Assembly: GCA_019192545.1 (NCBI GenBank)
Contig: JAHCMI010000065.1
Span: 1-52,529, forward strand
DNA length: 52,529 bases
Direction: 5' to 3'
From: Rivularia sp. MS3
Lineage (GTDB): Bacteria; Cyanobacteriota; Cyanobacteriia; Cyanobacteriales; Nostocaceae
In this document: positions 7,654-17,003 of the stretch, in pieces
How positions within the stretch are numbered: position 1 is the first letter of the stretch
Layout of the letters: each line of letters opens with the position of its first letter
Position numbers and translations under genes: made by a program
The notes under the pieces: generated by a model
Database searches by the model: none
Told to the model about the DNA's origin: nothing
The model's input: only the letters and a program-made list of their open reading frames with translations

Positions 7654-9111
7654 TTATTCCCGATACCAGCGAGTTTCCCCATTAGATTGATCGATTAAAT
7701 TGATTCCTACGGCTTGTAATCGATTGCGAATAGAGTCGGATAAATCAAAGTTACGATTTTGACGTGCATCTTTCCTTTGCTCAATTAAAGCTGCAATTTC
7801 TGCATTACTAATTACTTCTGATGGGTTTTTATTTTCTGCTGGGGATAAAATCTCAAGTCCAAAAACCTCTGCTAATGTCACTAAAGTTTGCCACATTTGC
7901 TTTAACTTTTCTGGATGTTTTTCAGTATTACCTTGATGGGTGATGATATTAGCATTCCGACGCAGTTCTTTGGCTAATTCAAATAATACAGCTAACCCCC
8001 CTGGTGTATTAAAATCATCATTCATTGCTGTTTTAAAGCTGTTAATCTCAGAATTTTGCAATTCAGTTTCTGGATTTAAATTTGCTTCATCCCATCCCAA
8101 TTTTTCGCCATACTGATGTCGAAATAACAAACCAGTTTTGAGAGTTTCCCAAGAATTTTGAGCGGAAGAAATAGCATCTTCTGTAAAGTCCAAAGGCTTG
8201 CGGTAATGACCTTGCAGTACAAATAATCTGATAACCATTGGGTCGATTGGTCGGTCAAGCAATTCTCGAATGGTCGTAAAATTACCTAGAGACTTGGACA
8301 TTTTTTCACCATTCACAGTCACCATACCGTTATGCATCCAGTAATTAGCAAGTGGTTTACCCGTGACTACTTCTGATTGAGCAATTTCATTTTCATGATG
8401 GGGAAATACCAAATCACCACCACCACCATGAATATCAATGGTTTCCCCCAAATTAGCACGAATCATTGCCGAACATTCAACGTGCCATCCCGGTCTTCCG
8501 ATTCCCCAAGGTGACTCCCAAAAGGGTTCTCCCGGTTTTGCTGCTTTCCACAAGGCAAAATCAGATGGTTTATGTTTGTTTCGAGATAAGTCTTCTAAAT
8601 CAATACCACTTGCCCCAGCTTGCATATCTTCTAATTGCTTGCCGGAAAGTTTGCCATATTCAGAAAAGTTGTCTGTTTTGTAGTAAACATCTCCATTTAC
8701 CGCATAAGCGTAGTCTTTTCGTTCTAATTCTGCAATCAACTGATGAATAGGGGTGATATTTTCAGTTACACGGGGATACGAGGATGCATCAATGACGTTT
8801 AAGCGACGGATATCTTCAAAATAGGCTTGAATGTACTTTTGGGAAACCTCTTCCATTGATGTATTTTCAGCATTAGCGCGATTGAGGATTTTGTCATCAA
8901 TGTCGGTAAAATTTTGCATGTAACGCACTTCATAACCGCTAAATTTTAAATAGCGTCGCACCGTATCCCAAGCAATATAAGACCTTGCATGACCCAGGTG
9001 ACAATAATCATACACCGTGACACCACAGCAGTACATTTTGACCTTTCCTGGCTCTAAAGGTTGAAAGGTTTCTTTACGACGGGTGAGGGTATTGTATATT
9101 GTTAGGCTCAT
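7654..9111 (-). CDS. cysS: Cysteinyl-tRNA synthetase
   Basis: A class I synthetase charging tRNA-Cys in the cytoplasm. HLGHAR (the HIGH motif) and KMSKS are present. The zinc site that selects cysteine appears complete: the Cys in MYCCGVTVYD, the Cys in WHVECSAM, and the His and Glu in FPHHENE. The ATG at 9111 (MSLTIYN) is preferred over the in-frame start four codons upstream because the family begins there. It lies 56 bp downstream of the COG0523 gene on the same strand and probably shares the folE transcript. Zinc-dependent synthetase copies in Zur regulons are known from other bacteria; whether this is the only cysS of the cell cannot be seen. Confidence 0.93.
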   Translation of the reverse strand: MSLTIYNTLTRRKETFQPLEPGKVKMYCCGVTVYDYCHLGHARSYIAWDTVRRYLKFSGYEVRYMQNFTDIDDKILNRANAENTSMEEVSQKYIQAYFEDIRRLNVIDASSYPRVTENITPIHQLIAELERKDYAYAVNGDVYYKTDNFSEYGKLSGKQLEDMQAGASGIDLEDLSRNKHKPSDFALWKAAKPGEPFWESPWGIGRPGWHVECSAMIRANLGETIDIHGGGGDLVFPHHENEIAQSEVVTGKPLANYWMHNGMVTVNGEKMSKSLGNFTTIRELLDRPIDPMVIRLFVLQGHYRKPLDFTEDAISSAQNSWETLKTGLLFRHQYGEKLGWDEANLNPETELQNSEINSFKTAMNDDFNTPGGLAVLFELAKELRRNANIITHQGNTEKHPEKLKQMWQTLVTLAEVFGLEILSPAENKNPSEVISNAEIAALIEQRKDARQNRNFDLSDSIRNRLQAVGINLIDQSNGETRWYRE

Positions 9112-9167
9112 GTCAATTATCAATTATTCACCCGTAGGGTGTGGATCATCAATTTTGTTAATCAAGT

Positions 9168-9773
9168 TTAGGAGGAAAAGGAAATTACAGTAGAAACACT
9201 CTTAGATGCTTCTACTGTTGAAGACACGCGAAAATCATTGGTGTTAACAACTCCTTGAGTAGCATTAAATATTGGCTGCCATTTTACTCTACGAATATGT
9301 TTATAACATTTATTTATTTGCTCATCAGTTGCTCTGTCGCAGTGATTAACTATTATTTTATCGGCAAAAAATATTTGATTAGTAACTAAATAGCACTCTG
9401 CATCTGTAGGTGGATAGTTAGCAGCATTTATTATTGTAATCACTTCTTTCAAAAAAATACTTCCTGGGGAAAAAGATTGTCGAATTGTTCTGATAACTGG
9501 AATTGGGTCGGTTTCGTGACTAGCTTCGATAAACAATTGCTGACATTCAATTTTTTCGCTTTTTCTATCAATAAGTAAATCTTTAATTAACTGTTTTAAA
9601 TCCTTGAGTCCACTACAGCAAATACAACCACCACCAAGTTCTTCAGAACCACTGTGTATATGTTCTACAGTAGTTCCAATTTGATTACTCAGATGTTGAA
9701 TTAAACTAGTTTTTCCACTACCTGCAAAACCCAAAACTAGGGTAGCAGGCAATGGTGAAGTTTTGTTTCCCAT
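9168..9773 (-). CDS. COG0523 (CobW-like) GTPase with GCxCC metal motif, short form
   Basis: Walker A GFAGSGKT lies at about residues 15-22, GGCICC (the GCxCC metal motif of COG0523) at about 48-53, and N-H-C-D occupies the NKxD position. At 201 residues it is much shorter than the usual 300-400 because the C-terminal CobW domain is absent. Proteins of this family couple GTP hydrolysis to metal transfer, and several are Zur-controlled zinc chaperones. It lies 21 bp from folE and 56 bp from cysS on the same strand, so its client may be one of those zinc enzymes. That assignment is an inference. Confidence 0.85.
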   Translation of the reverse strand: MGNKTSPLPATLVLGFAGSGKTSLIQHLSNQIGTTVEHIHSGSEELGGGCICCSGLKDLKQLIKDLLIDRKSEKIECQQLFIEASHETDPIPVIRTIRQSFSPGSIFLKEVITIINAANYPPTDAECYLVTNQIFFADKIIVNHCDRATDEQINKCYKHIRRVKWQPIFNATQGVVNTNDFRVSSTVEASKSVSTVISFSS

Positions 9774-9794
9774 TGCCTCTATTCAAGTTATAAA

Positions 9795-10445
9795 TTAATG
9801 AAAATTAGCCTTATGTCGAATCAAATTCATGAATTCCTCGCGGGTTCTTGCATCTTCTGCGAATACACCACGCATTGCGCTGGTGACAGTCCATGAACCA
9901 GGTTTTTGTACACCACGCATTACCATACACATATGACTAGCTTCTACAACTACTGCTACACCTTGAGGTTTAAGTAAACCTTGGAGCGCATCAGCTATTT
10001 GTAGAGTCAATCTTTCCTGTACCTGTAAACGTCTTGCGTACATCTCACATATGCGGGCAATTTTTGATAATCCAATGACTTTACCATTAGGAATATAAGC
10101 GACATGAGCGCGACCAAGGACTGGTAAAATATGGTGTTCGCAGGAACTAAAAATATCAATATCTCTTACCAATACCATTTCATTGGCATCTTCTGTAAAC
10201 ACTGCACCATTTAACAGTTCGTCCAAAGATTCATGGTAGCCTTTGGTCAAAAACTGTAAGGCTTTTACAACTCTTTTAGGAGTATCTTTAAGTCCTTCTC
10301 TATCTGGGTCTTCTCCTAATCCAAGTAGCAAAGTTCTCACAGCTTGCATCATTTCTTCATCCGTAACGTTTGGTTTATTTTGTGTAGATAAAGATGAAAC
10401 AACTTCCTCAGCAGAATTTAATTCGGGACGAAAAGATAAAGTCAT
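9795..10445 (-). CDS. folE: GTP cyclohydrolase I (type IA)
   Basis: A 216-residue enzyme converting GTP to 7,8-dihydroneopterin triphosphate, the first step of folate and pterin synthesis. The zinc ligands are visible as Cys and His in [12 protein letters not shown] and Cys in [11 protein letters not shown], so this is the zinc-dependent IA type, not the zinc-independent FolE2 often found in Zur regulons. It is the first gene of a probable folE - COG0523 - cysS transcript. Two Zur/Fur-like boxes lie upstream (10468 and 10633). A dedicated GTPase metallochaperone directly behind it is consistent with metallating this enzyme when zinc is scarce. Confidence 0.93.
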   Translation of the reverse strand: MTLSFRPELNSAEEVVSSLSTQNKPNVTDEEMMQAVRTLLLGLGEDPDREGLKDTPKRVVKALQFLTKGYHESLDELLNGAVFTEDANEMVLVRDIDIFSSCEHHILPVLGRAHVAYIPNGKVIGLSKIARICEMYARRLQVQERLTLQIADALQGLLKPQGVAVVVEASHMCMVMRGVQKPGSWTVTSAMRGVFAEDARTREEFMNLIRHKANFH

Positions 10446-10467
10446 TATTTTAATTTAATTGCTTTTT

Positions 10468-10482
10468 AGTTAATAATTATCA
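10468..10482. promoter_or_regulatory. Zur-like box before folE
   Basis: AGTTAATAATTATCA has 12 of 13 matches to the core ATAATnATTATCA. It lies 23 bp before the folE start, where binding would block transcription or promoter clearance. The 310-bp gap between hemB and folE otherwise holds only the second box at 10633. Confidence 0.65.
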
Positions 10483-10632
10483 CTGATTAGTTATTAGACG
10501 CTATAAAATTTCACCCCGGAGATTAGACAAATAAAATCTAATTGGAGGGTGTATTTGCGGTCTTGCAAATAACTATTTAACGAGCAATAATTACTAACGT
10601 TATTTCAATTATAGTAAAAAATTGTTAAGTTG

Positions 10633-10649
10633 AGAATGAATCTCATTCT
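10633..10649. promoter_or_regulatory. Second Zur/Fur-like palindrome before folE
   Basis: AGAATGA, ATC, TCATTCT is a perfect 7-3-7 inverted repeat of the same GAGAAT/ATTCTC subtype as the box at 6727. It lies about 190 bp before folE and about 105 bp after the hemB stop. Confidence 0.5.
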
Positions 10650-10754
10650 TATCCTGTTACTACATTACCTCTGGATAAAAGTTTACTTGAATAATAAAAC
10701 TGTAATGCTTCATATCCAATTTGTGTCTTGGAATCGCCAAGACACCCGTATTAA

Positions 10755-11804
<1,050 letters not shown>

Positions 11805-11898
11805 TCATAGTTGTTTTTGTCAAAAATTTTTTAGTTTTTGAGGATAACTACAATTAACTTTAAAGTTGAACCAGTATTGATTTTTGTTGGTTAAAAAT

Positions 11899-12084
11899 CT
11901 AGAACGACGATGTTTTCATCACCCACATGACAACGGGGGTACCAATCAAAGCAGTAACGGAGTTAAAAGGTAAAACAGTCTCGCTTCCCGGTAGCTGGGA
12001 TACTAAATCTGCAAGCAAAGCCAAAATAGCACCCATCACAGCGACAATGAGAATCAGTATTTTATGGTCTATACATTTAAACAA
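11899..12084 (-). pseudogene. C-terminal remnant of a FecCD/BtuC-type ABC permease
   Basis: Only 61 codons remain. They match the end of iron-siderophore/cobalamin permeases: a hydrophobic helix, then ADLVSQLPGSETVLPFNSVT and ALIGTPVVMWVM, where the family has A-D-L...LPVGVVTALIGAPFF. The other eight or so membrane helices are missing and no ABC ATPase or binding protein lies nearby. It is a deletion relic beside hemB, evidence that a metal or siderophore importer once stood here. Confidence 0.75.
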
Positions 12085-12147
12085 ATTACGATATAGATGA
12101 GAACAACACCCAAAAATCCAGCCGATTCAACAAAAAATTAAATGTAT

Positions 12148-13071
12148 CTAATCGCAGCGATTTACCCGAGCAGTTTGCAACAAAATCCGGTCTATTGCCC
12201 AAATCAATCGCCTTCCTGACTGCCCTCGTTGATTAACCATTACGCTAAATGCGATGGTGCCATAATCTGTATTTTCTAAGTATCCCGAAAGGGTTCTTAC
12301 TCCTCGTAAAGTCCCGGTTTTGCCATGCAGTCTACCTTTGAGTGGGGTATTACGAAAACGATTTCTTAATGTTCCATTTACTCCAGCGATAGCTAACGAT
12401 TTATAAAATAAATCATTCTCAAGGTTTCTATCCACTTTATTGAGATTGCCAACATACATACCCTGAAGTAAGGATACCAATGCCGATGGTTTAGCGCGAT
12501 TACTTCTAGATAATCCAGAGCCATCTACTTGCTTGTAAGCACTGCTATCTAAACCTAGAATAGAGAGGGCGTTTCTTGCTGCTCTTTGCCCCCCAATACG
12601 GCGCAAAAGAGAGTTGGCTTTACTGTTGTTGCTGTAGCGATTCACCGCACTTAACAAAGGACGAAGGGAAGCAAGCTTTTCTGGATTGCGATCGCCATAA
12701 ATTCTAACTGCTGCGGCTGTTGTCAATAGTTTAGTATTTGATGCCGGAATTAAGGAAATATGGGGGTTGAATTGATAAAGAACCTTGTCTTCCCTAACAG
12801 GTTTGATCAAAATTCCCCACCTTGCAGTTTTAAAACTTGGATTTTTAACAATAGATGTAATGGCAGACTCCAGGTTTTTTTGACAAAATCTTGGCTTGAT
12901 TTGCGGGACATAGATAGGAATAGACTTGGCAGGATTAGTTTTTGGAATCTGTGGAACAACAGTAGCTTCCGCTCGGTTCGAGGTTTCCAAGTTTATACTA
13001 GCAGTGATTGTGGTTATTGTTACTATTACTCCAGAAAGCCAAACTGGAACTTGTGTTTTGAATCTTCGCAT
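12148..13071 (-). CDS. D-alanyl-D-alanine carboxypeptidase, PBP4/S13 family, compact form
   Basis: A 307-residue exported protein with an N-terminal hydrophobic segment (about residues 10-25). The three penicillin-binding motifs are present: SNTK (SxxK), Y-S-N-N (SxN) and HGKTGT (KTG). It lacks the large insert between the first two motifs of typical DacB, which explains its short length. It would trim peptide stems or cross-links of peptidoglycan in the periplasm. It lies in the zinc island beside other cell-wall genes, but only a weak Zur-like sequence (13191) is found upstream, so co-regulation is not shown. Confidence 0.88.
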   Translation of the reverse strand: MRRFKTQVPVWLSGVIVTITTITASINLETSNRAEATVVPQIPKTNPAKSIPIYVPQIKPRFCQKNLESAITSIVKNPSFKTARWGILIKPVREDKVLYQFNPHISLIPASNTKLLTTAAAVRIYGDRNPEKLASLRPLLSAVNRYSNNSKANSLLRRIGGQRAARNALSILGLDSSAYKQVDGSGLSRSNRAKPSALVSLLQGMYVGNLNKVDRNLENDLFYKSLAIAGVNGTLRNRFRNTPLKGRLHGKTGTLRGVRTLSGYLENTDYGTIAFSVMVNQRGQSGRRLIWAIDRILLQTARVNRCD

Positions 13072-13319
13072 CTTGCCTCACATCGCTTCTTCGATAAAAT
13101 CGTAACAAATCCTAACTTTTAAAAAAGTTGGAAAGTAAACAAATAAGTTTATTGTAATTATCAAATAAATAAATATACTAGTAAATTAGTTGATAAAAAT
13201 ATCACAAGCATAAAAACTAGTAAAGAGTATTGATAATACTGTTAAACTCTAAACTGAGAGTTAGAAGATTAACAATTCTAAAAATAGTAGAAAACAGTTC
13301 TATATAATCCTTATAACCA

Positions 13320-13757
13320 TTAAACAGGTCTAACCATTACTGTATTTAACAGTATCTTGGCTTCATAAGTTGAGAGTGGTTTTGTTGCTGGTCCATTTTG
13401 GACTTTACCATCTGTAGTGAATTCTGAAGCATGACAGGGACATAAAAAGATATTTTCTTCTGCTTCCCAATCCACATTACAACCGAGGTGTGTACAAGTT
13501 GGATTAACAGCAATCAAGTTTTCACTTTTAGATGTACCAATTACTAAAATTGCACCAAAAGACGATTCCTCTTTAAATATTTGACCTGCTTTATCTAACT
13601 CTTCTACAGTTCCTACAGAAATCCATCTTTTAGATTTCGATGGATTGGTTTTGGATTTCAGTTTGGATTCGGCTGCGTAACTAGCAGCGAACAATAAAGG
13701 CGAACAACTTGCGAATAAACTTACACTAAATAAAGTCAGAAAGTTGCGACGATTCAT
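13320..13757 (-). CDS. Exported Rieske-type [2Fe-2S] protein
   Basis: The cluster motifs C-T-H-L-G-C and C-P-C-H are intact and correctly spaced for a Rieske [2Fe-2S] centre, followed by GPATKPLSTY. The N-terminus MNRRNFLTLF has the twin-arginine pattern, and a cysteine at residue 18 (LFASC) could be a lipoprotein site, so export by Tat and anchoring outside the cytoplasmic membrane are likely. At 145 residues it lacks the transmembrane arrangement of a classic PetC and is more like an arsenite-oxidase-type or orphan Rieske protein. The electron partner is unknown. No Zur-type box is visible upstream. Confidence 0.85.
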   Translation of the reverse strand: MNRRNFLTLFSVSLFASCSPLLFAASYAAESKLKSKTNPSKSKRWISVGTVEELDKAGQIFKEESSFGAILVIGTSKSENLIAVNPTCTHLGCNVDWEAEENIFLCPCHASEFTTDGKVQNGPATKPLSTYEAKILLNTVMVRPV

Positions 13758-13974
13758 ATAATTTCAATAAGATAAATCAACAGATTATTAAGTTTGCGAA
13801 CATCAAAAATATAGGTCAAAATAAATTTCAAGAACAATAATATGTTCATAAATAAAGGCATAGGGAACAATACAAACCTAAACAAATTAACTTACCCTAT
13901 ACCTTTGAACTAATTACACCCTATATTTATAATTAATCAGTAAACAGATAGAAATTACGACGATAAAATTAATT

Positions 13975-14367
13975 TTACGGTAAACGATTCCGCAGCTTAC
14001 GTAAACAGTTTATCGATGCAACACAATCGCAACCAAACATATTTACAGCAGCGTCACTTTCTTCATCTGTAACGCCAAGCAACGCATCCTGATTATTTAA
14101 ATCGGCAGCATCAATTTGTGGATTACCTTTTTTTAAATGAGATAATTGGTTCGCATTTGCACAGAAAAATGTACCGAATTTTGCATGTCTCACACAAGCC
14201 TTTTGGCTTTCTCCGGAAACTGGTGTAACGTTAGCATCGGAACGTTTTACTGGTTGAACTTTCTTAGCCGTTTCGTTAGCTACGGCTATTTTTCCAGTCA
14301 TTAAGAGTGAACCTAGAGAAATAAAAGCTAGGGGTTTTCTTGGTAAATTCGCGAGTAACTTTTTCAC
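13975..14367 (-). CDS. Small exported Cys-containing protein of unknown function
   Basis: I do not recognise the family. The 130-residue protein has a basic N-terminus and a hydrophobic segment (about residues 12-27) ending in AVA-N, a typical signal peptide. The mature part has five cysteines: ACVRH, FFCANA, and C-D-C followed by a further C in GCDCVASINC near the end. This is compatible with disulfides or metal binding outside the cytoplasm. A Zur/Fur-like palindrome lies about 60 bp before the ATG, so a role in metal starvation is a reasonable guess and no more. A signal peptide, a single clean frame and its own promoter box argue that the gene is real. Confidence 0.65.
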   Translation of the reverse strand: MKKLLANLPRKPLAFISLGSLLMTGKIAVANETAKKVQPVKRSDANVTPVSGESQKACVRHAKFGTFFCANANQLSHLKKGNPQIDAADLNNQDALLGVTDEESDAAVNMFGCDCVASINCLRKLRNRLP

Positions 14368-14425
14368 TTAATTTTCCTACAAATACAGAGATTGCTATTA
14401 TCAATCAGTTATAAACTCAATTGAC

Positions 14426-14438
14426 GAGAATCATTCTC
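14426..14438. promoter_or_regulatory. Zur/Fur-like palindrome before the exported Cys protein gene
   Basis: GAGAAT-C-ATTCTC is a perfect 6-1-6 inverted repeat of the GAGAAT/ATTCTC subtype. It lies 59 bp upstream of the gene starting at 14367 on the minus strand. Confidence 0.55.
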
Positions 14439-14648
14439 ATTCTGTTCCTTGAATTAATTAGGTGTAACACATTATTTGTTTTTTGGCGATATATAAATCG
14501 TGTATTTTTTTTGAAAAATGTTACCAGACAAACTGTTTTATTTCTCGAAGAGTTTATGTCAAGGTTATGTCAATGTTGTGAAGTTTTTTTGAGAATGCTT
14601 ACTCAAACTTTTTCATCATATGGTGTTAATTATAATTCAAAATAAGCG

Positions 14649-14709
14649 AAAAAGGGACGCGAGATAACCATACTTTATTAATACTAGAAAATACATTATT
14701 GCGTCCCAT
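14649..14709 (-). terminator. Possible terminator after the metE remnant
   Basis: Read leftward, GGGACGC (14707-14701) pairs with GCGTCCC (14660-14654) and is followed by TTTTTC. The loop is long, about 40 bases. It would end the DUF1636 - metE-remnant transcript. Confidence 0.45.
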
Positions 14710-14768
14710 TTTAGAAATGGCTTCCCTAGGCTATATAACCAATTGGTAAAAATTCAATAATTAGAGCC

Positions 14769-15254
14769 TTAATCACTATTTAATAATCTTCCTGGCTTTT
14801 GGTCTTTTTTACAACGTGTAACCGTGAGTTTAGTCGCGTCAAATTTTGACTGATTTTGACCGTGATTTCGATTGAAATTAACTAAAGGTTCGTGGTTACA
14901 TTTAGCATCACAAACAGTAACTTTCTTAGCTAAAAAGACTATTTCTTGTAGCTTTTTTTCGGCAAAACTTAAAACGTTACGTAAAGCTTCAGGAAGTTGC
15001 GTTTCTTGCGTTGCGTCGTAGGGTACAAATTGTAAAGAAGCAGAAGGCTGCACTTCAAATTCCCTGAATATATCTTTGATAGTTTCCAACTTGGAAATAA
15101 CTTCTTCAGGACGAATTTGCCAAATATTTTTTGCATAGATTATTCCTATTCCCAAAGGTTTATCTTTAGGAAAACCAAAAGCCTCCAACGCTTTCTTTAC
15201 CTCCCGGTTTTTACCAATGCGGGGATAACCTAAAGTCGCAGTTTTAATTTTCAT
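14769..15254 (-). pseudogene. Collapsed metE (cobalamin-independent methionine synthase) remnant
   Basis: The frame starts like MetE (TATLGYPRIGKNREVKKALEAF) but jumps at once to a segment that in full-length MetE lies roughly 300 residues in (PLGIGIIYAKNIWQIRPEEV, then SASLQFVPYDATQETQLPEA and LRNVLSFAEKKLQEI). The whole C-terminal catalytic domain with its zinc-binding His/Cys residues is missing; the last 50 residues are unrelated. At about 160 codons against roughly 750, it cannot be a methionine synthase. It follows the riboswitch-controlled DUF1636 gene on the same strand. MetE is classically repressed by B12 riboswitches, so this is probably what the switch once controlled. The ATG at 15254 is preferred to the TTG three codons earlier. 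Confidence 0.85.
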
Positions 15255-15494
15255 TTTTTCCAATTTATGAAGGTGGAAGATGCGTGAGTTCTATATCAGA
15301 TATAGGTTTTGTTGAGTTAAATTTCTCTCTAAATCTCTTTCCTAAGAAATAGACTTTGAAGCTTAAACTTTTTAGAAATCAAACCAAATCTCTAAAATCG
15401 AAATATTTGCAAACGGATTTGGGCAGTCGTGCAAAATAAGCACAACTGCAACTTAATTACAACAAGATTTTGCTGCAATTAAATTCTCAAATCC

Positions 15495-15920
15495 CTAATT
15501 ACATAATTCCAGTTCAATACTTTCCTTTTTGACAGGAACTTCCACTGCTGGAATCCTCGCTAAAATCCCTTTTTTCAGCGGTTGAACACGTTCAGCCCAA
15601 GGTAAGGAACCTTCTGGATGCACGTAATACTTACCTGCACAATCAAATACACCCTCAACTTCTGCGGGAGTTAAATCAGAGGAAATATCACCGAAAAGAT
15701 ACGTTGTTTTACCAGGTGAAGCGAAGGAAATTACACAAGAGCGATTGCAAGCGCTCATGCATTCGACTGGTTGAATAGTAAATTCTTGGTTTAATTCCCA
15801 ATTAGGGCAATCATCTTGCAAAAGTTTAAGTAGCTTTTCACCACCACTTTCACCGACGCGCTTACCGTTTTCCCACTTACTCGCACAAGTGGTACAAACA
15901 AATATTGTATGTGCCTTCAT
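15495..15920 (-). CDS. DUF1636 (COG5469) Cys-rich protein under a cobalamin riboswitch
   Basis: A 141-residue soluble protein. An N-terminal FVCTTCASK (CxxC) and a later C-M-S-A-C-N-R-S-C run fit the DUF1636 family, which has a thioredoxin-like ferredoxin appearance and probably binds a metal or [2Fe-2S] cluster. Family members often lie near cobalamin genes. Here the start codon is 37 bp downstream of a cobalamin riboswitch on the same strand, so expression should fall when adenosyl- or methylcobalamin is plentiful. Biochemical function is unknown. A metE remnant follows about 240 bp downstream. Confidence 0.85.
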   Translation of the reverse strand: MKAHTIFVCTTCASKWENGKRVGESGGEKLLKLLQDDCPNWELNQEFTIQPVECMSACNRSCVISFASPGKTTYLFGDISSDLTPAEVEGVFDCAGKYYVHPEGSLPWAERVQPLKKGILARIPAVEVPVKKESIELELCN

Positions 15921-15956
15921 CTATACCTCGTAGATTTAGCTATGTTTTTCTTGATT

Positions 15957-16081
15957 TGTCGGCGGGCATTCTGACTTACAAGGTGGCAATTTTTCCTTGC
16001 TTACAGCTGCGGGACAGCGCCAGATTTACACTGGACTTTCCCCGTTACCTCTAATGGCTGCTCCCCATTAGAACCGAAGTT
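15957..16081 (-). promoter_or_regulatory. Cobalamin (B12) riboswitch
   Basis: Read on the minus strand, the region holds the B12-box core GTCCCGCAGCTGTAAGC (16015-15999), preceded by GGGGAAAGTCCAGTGTAAAT with the standard spacing and followed by AAGTCAGAATGCCCGCC. A peripheral stem CTAATGG/CCATTAG lies at 16071-16051. These are the conserved elements of the cobalamin riboswitch in the right order. It sits directly upstream of the DUF1636 gene. The expression platform (terminator or ribosome-site sequestration) is not resolved. Confidence 0.93.
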
Positions 16082-16602
16082 GAATTTTATATTAACACAA
16101 AATGTTTGCATACATTTAAATCTTGCCATCAAAATTAACTAAGCTTTTGATATAATTTTTCATTCAAACTATTGCTGGTTCATTTTGTAAGCGAACTAAT
16201 TTGGAAAAACTTACTCTATGCGTTAATGATATGAAAATGCACCTGATTATATATATTAGATATATTAGATATCGATTTAGATAAATTACCTTTAATCAAC
16301 GATGACAATGTTAATGTCAATGTGAGTGTTACTGTTAATGTCAATGTTAAGCTTTTAATTAATATTTTCTATTAATTAAGTTGACAAAATTTTCCTTGAT
16401 AACTTCTTGTTTTTTATATGGTAATTTAAGTATATTTAGACCATAAAAAGGAGTAGGAAACGTAAGTGAGCTTAACTGGAATGACCTACTTCCGAGCAAA
16501 TTTATCCTGCTAGTTAAAAGAAATTTGTCAAATTAATCTAAAAACTCGATGTATCAGCTTATCCTCTAACAACCTTCTCAAGAGTCAATTACGGCAATAT
16601 CG
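16082..16602. other. Non-coding stretch with a hexamer tandem repeat
   Basis: No gene is supported in these 520 bp between the riboswitch and the zinc-ribbon promoter region. At 16307-16348 there are seven degenerate 6-bp units of the form AATGTT/AATGTC. Elsewhere only AT-rich sequence is seen. Confidence 0.6.
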
Positions 16603-16617
16603 TGATAATGATTATCG
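16603..16617. promoter_or_regulatory. Distal Zur box of the zinc-ribbon gene
   Basis: TGATAATGATTATCG matches the palindrome in 14 of 15 positions, the same sequence as the hemB box. It lies 163 bp before the ATG at 16780. Confidence 0.7.
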
Positions 16618-16736
16618 AATATAAGTAGTTCATGTTACATTATTTTTTGTATAATTCTTTTAAACACTGGCTTCATAGGCTTTTAGGAGCTTTTATTCTT
16701 CAAGTTTTTCTACTTTTATAATTATTTAGCTAAAAT

Positions 16737-16751
16737 TGATTATCATTATCA
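16737..16751. promoter_or_regulatory. Proximal Zur box of the zinc-ribbon gene
   Basis: TGATTATCATTATCA differs from the consensus TGATAATGATTATCA at two positions. It lies 28 bp before the ATG at 16780; together with the box at 16603 it makes a two-site promoter. Confidence 0.7.
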
Positions 16752-16779
16752 TTGTCAACTGAACATCTTTATTCAAACT

Positions 16780-16977
16780 ATGCCAAGCAAAAAAGTTCAC
16801 GTCCGGGAATATAATGTCAAAGCACACGACCGTATTATCCATACAAGGGTTTATAACTTCATTTGTCAATACTGTCGAGAGATATCGGAACGAGAGACTT
16901 ATGCTACCGGATGTCCTAAGTATGGGGAAAAATGCAATGGAGTTGCAAGTAAGTGCTTGCGATGTCAAAAGCAATAG
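16780..16977 (+). CDS. Small six-cysteine zinc-ribbon-like protein
   Basis: A 65-residue basic protein. Residues 1-26 are rich in H, K and R (H7, H16, H21). Then come C29-x2-C32, C45, C52 and C59-x2-C62, enough for a four-Cys zinc site with two extra thiols. It has no signal peptide. I do not recognise a named family. Two Zur-type boxes lie in front and an intrinsic terminator 27 bp behind, so it is a single-gene transcription unit that looks strongly zinc-responsive. It could be a cytoplasmic zinc store or buffer, or a nucleic-acid-binding zinc ribbon. The clean promoter-terminator arrangement makes the small frame credible. Confidence 0.75.
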   Translation: MPSKKVHVREYNVKAHDRIIHTRVYNFICQYCREISERETYATGCPKYGEKCNGVASKCLRCQKQ

Positions 16978-17003
16978 ACATTTATACAAATAACCTTTCT
17001 ATT

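Noticed and set aside
12760-13122. Rightward 120-codon frame over the carboxypeptidase start
   Set aside because: It is antisense to the signal peptide and SxxK region of a clear S13 gene, and its composition is not protein-like.
13191-13204. TGATAAAAATATCA as a Zur box for the carboxypeptidase
   Set aside because: The half-sites are only TGATA/TATCA with the wrong spacing (14-mer instead of 15-mer) in AT-rich sequence; chance is likely.
14421-14645. Rightward 74-codon frame
   Set aside because: It overlaps the metal-type box of the minus-strand gene, has no ribosome site, and its translation is low-quality (Phe/Leu/Cys-rich).
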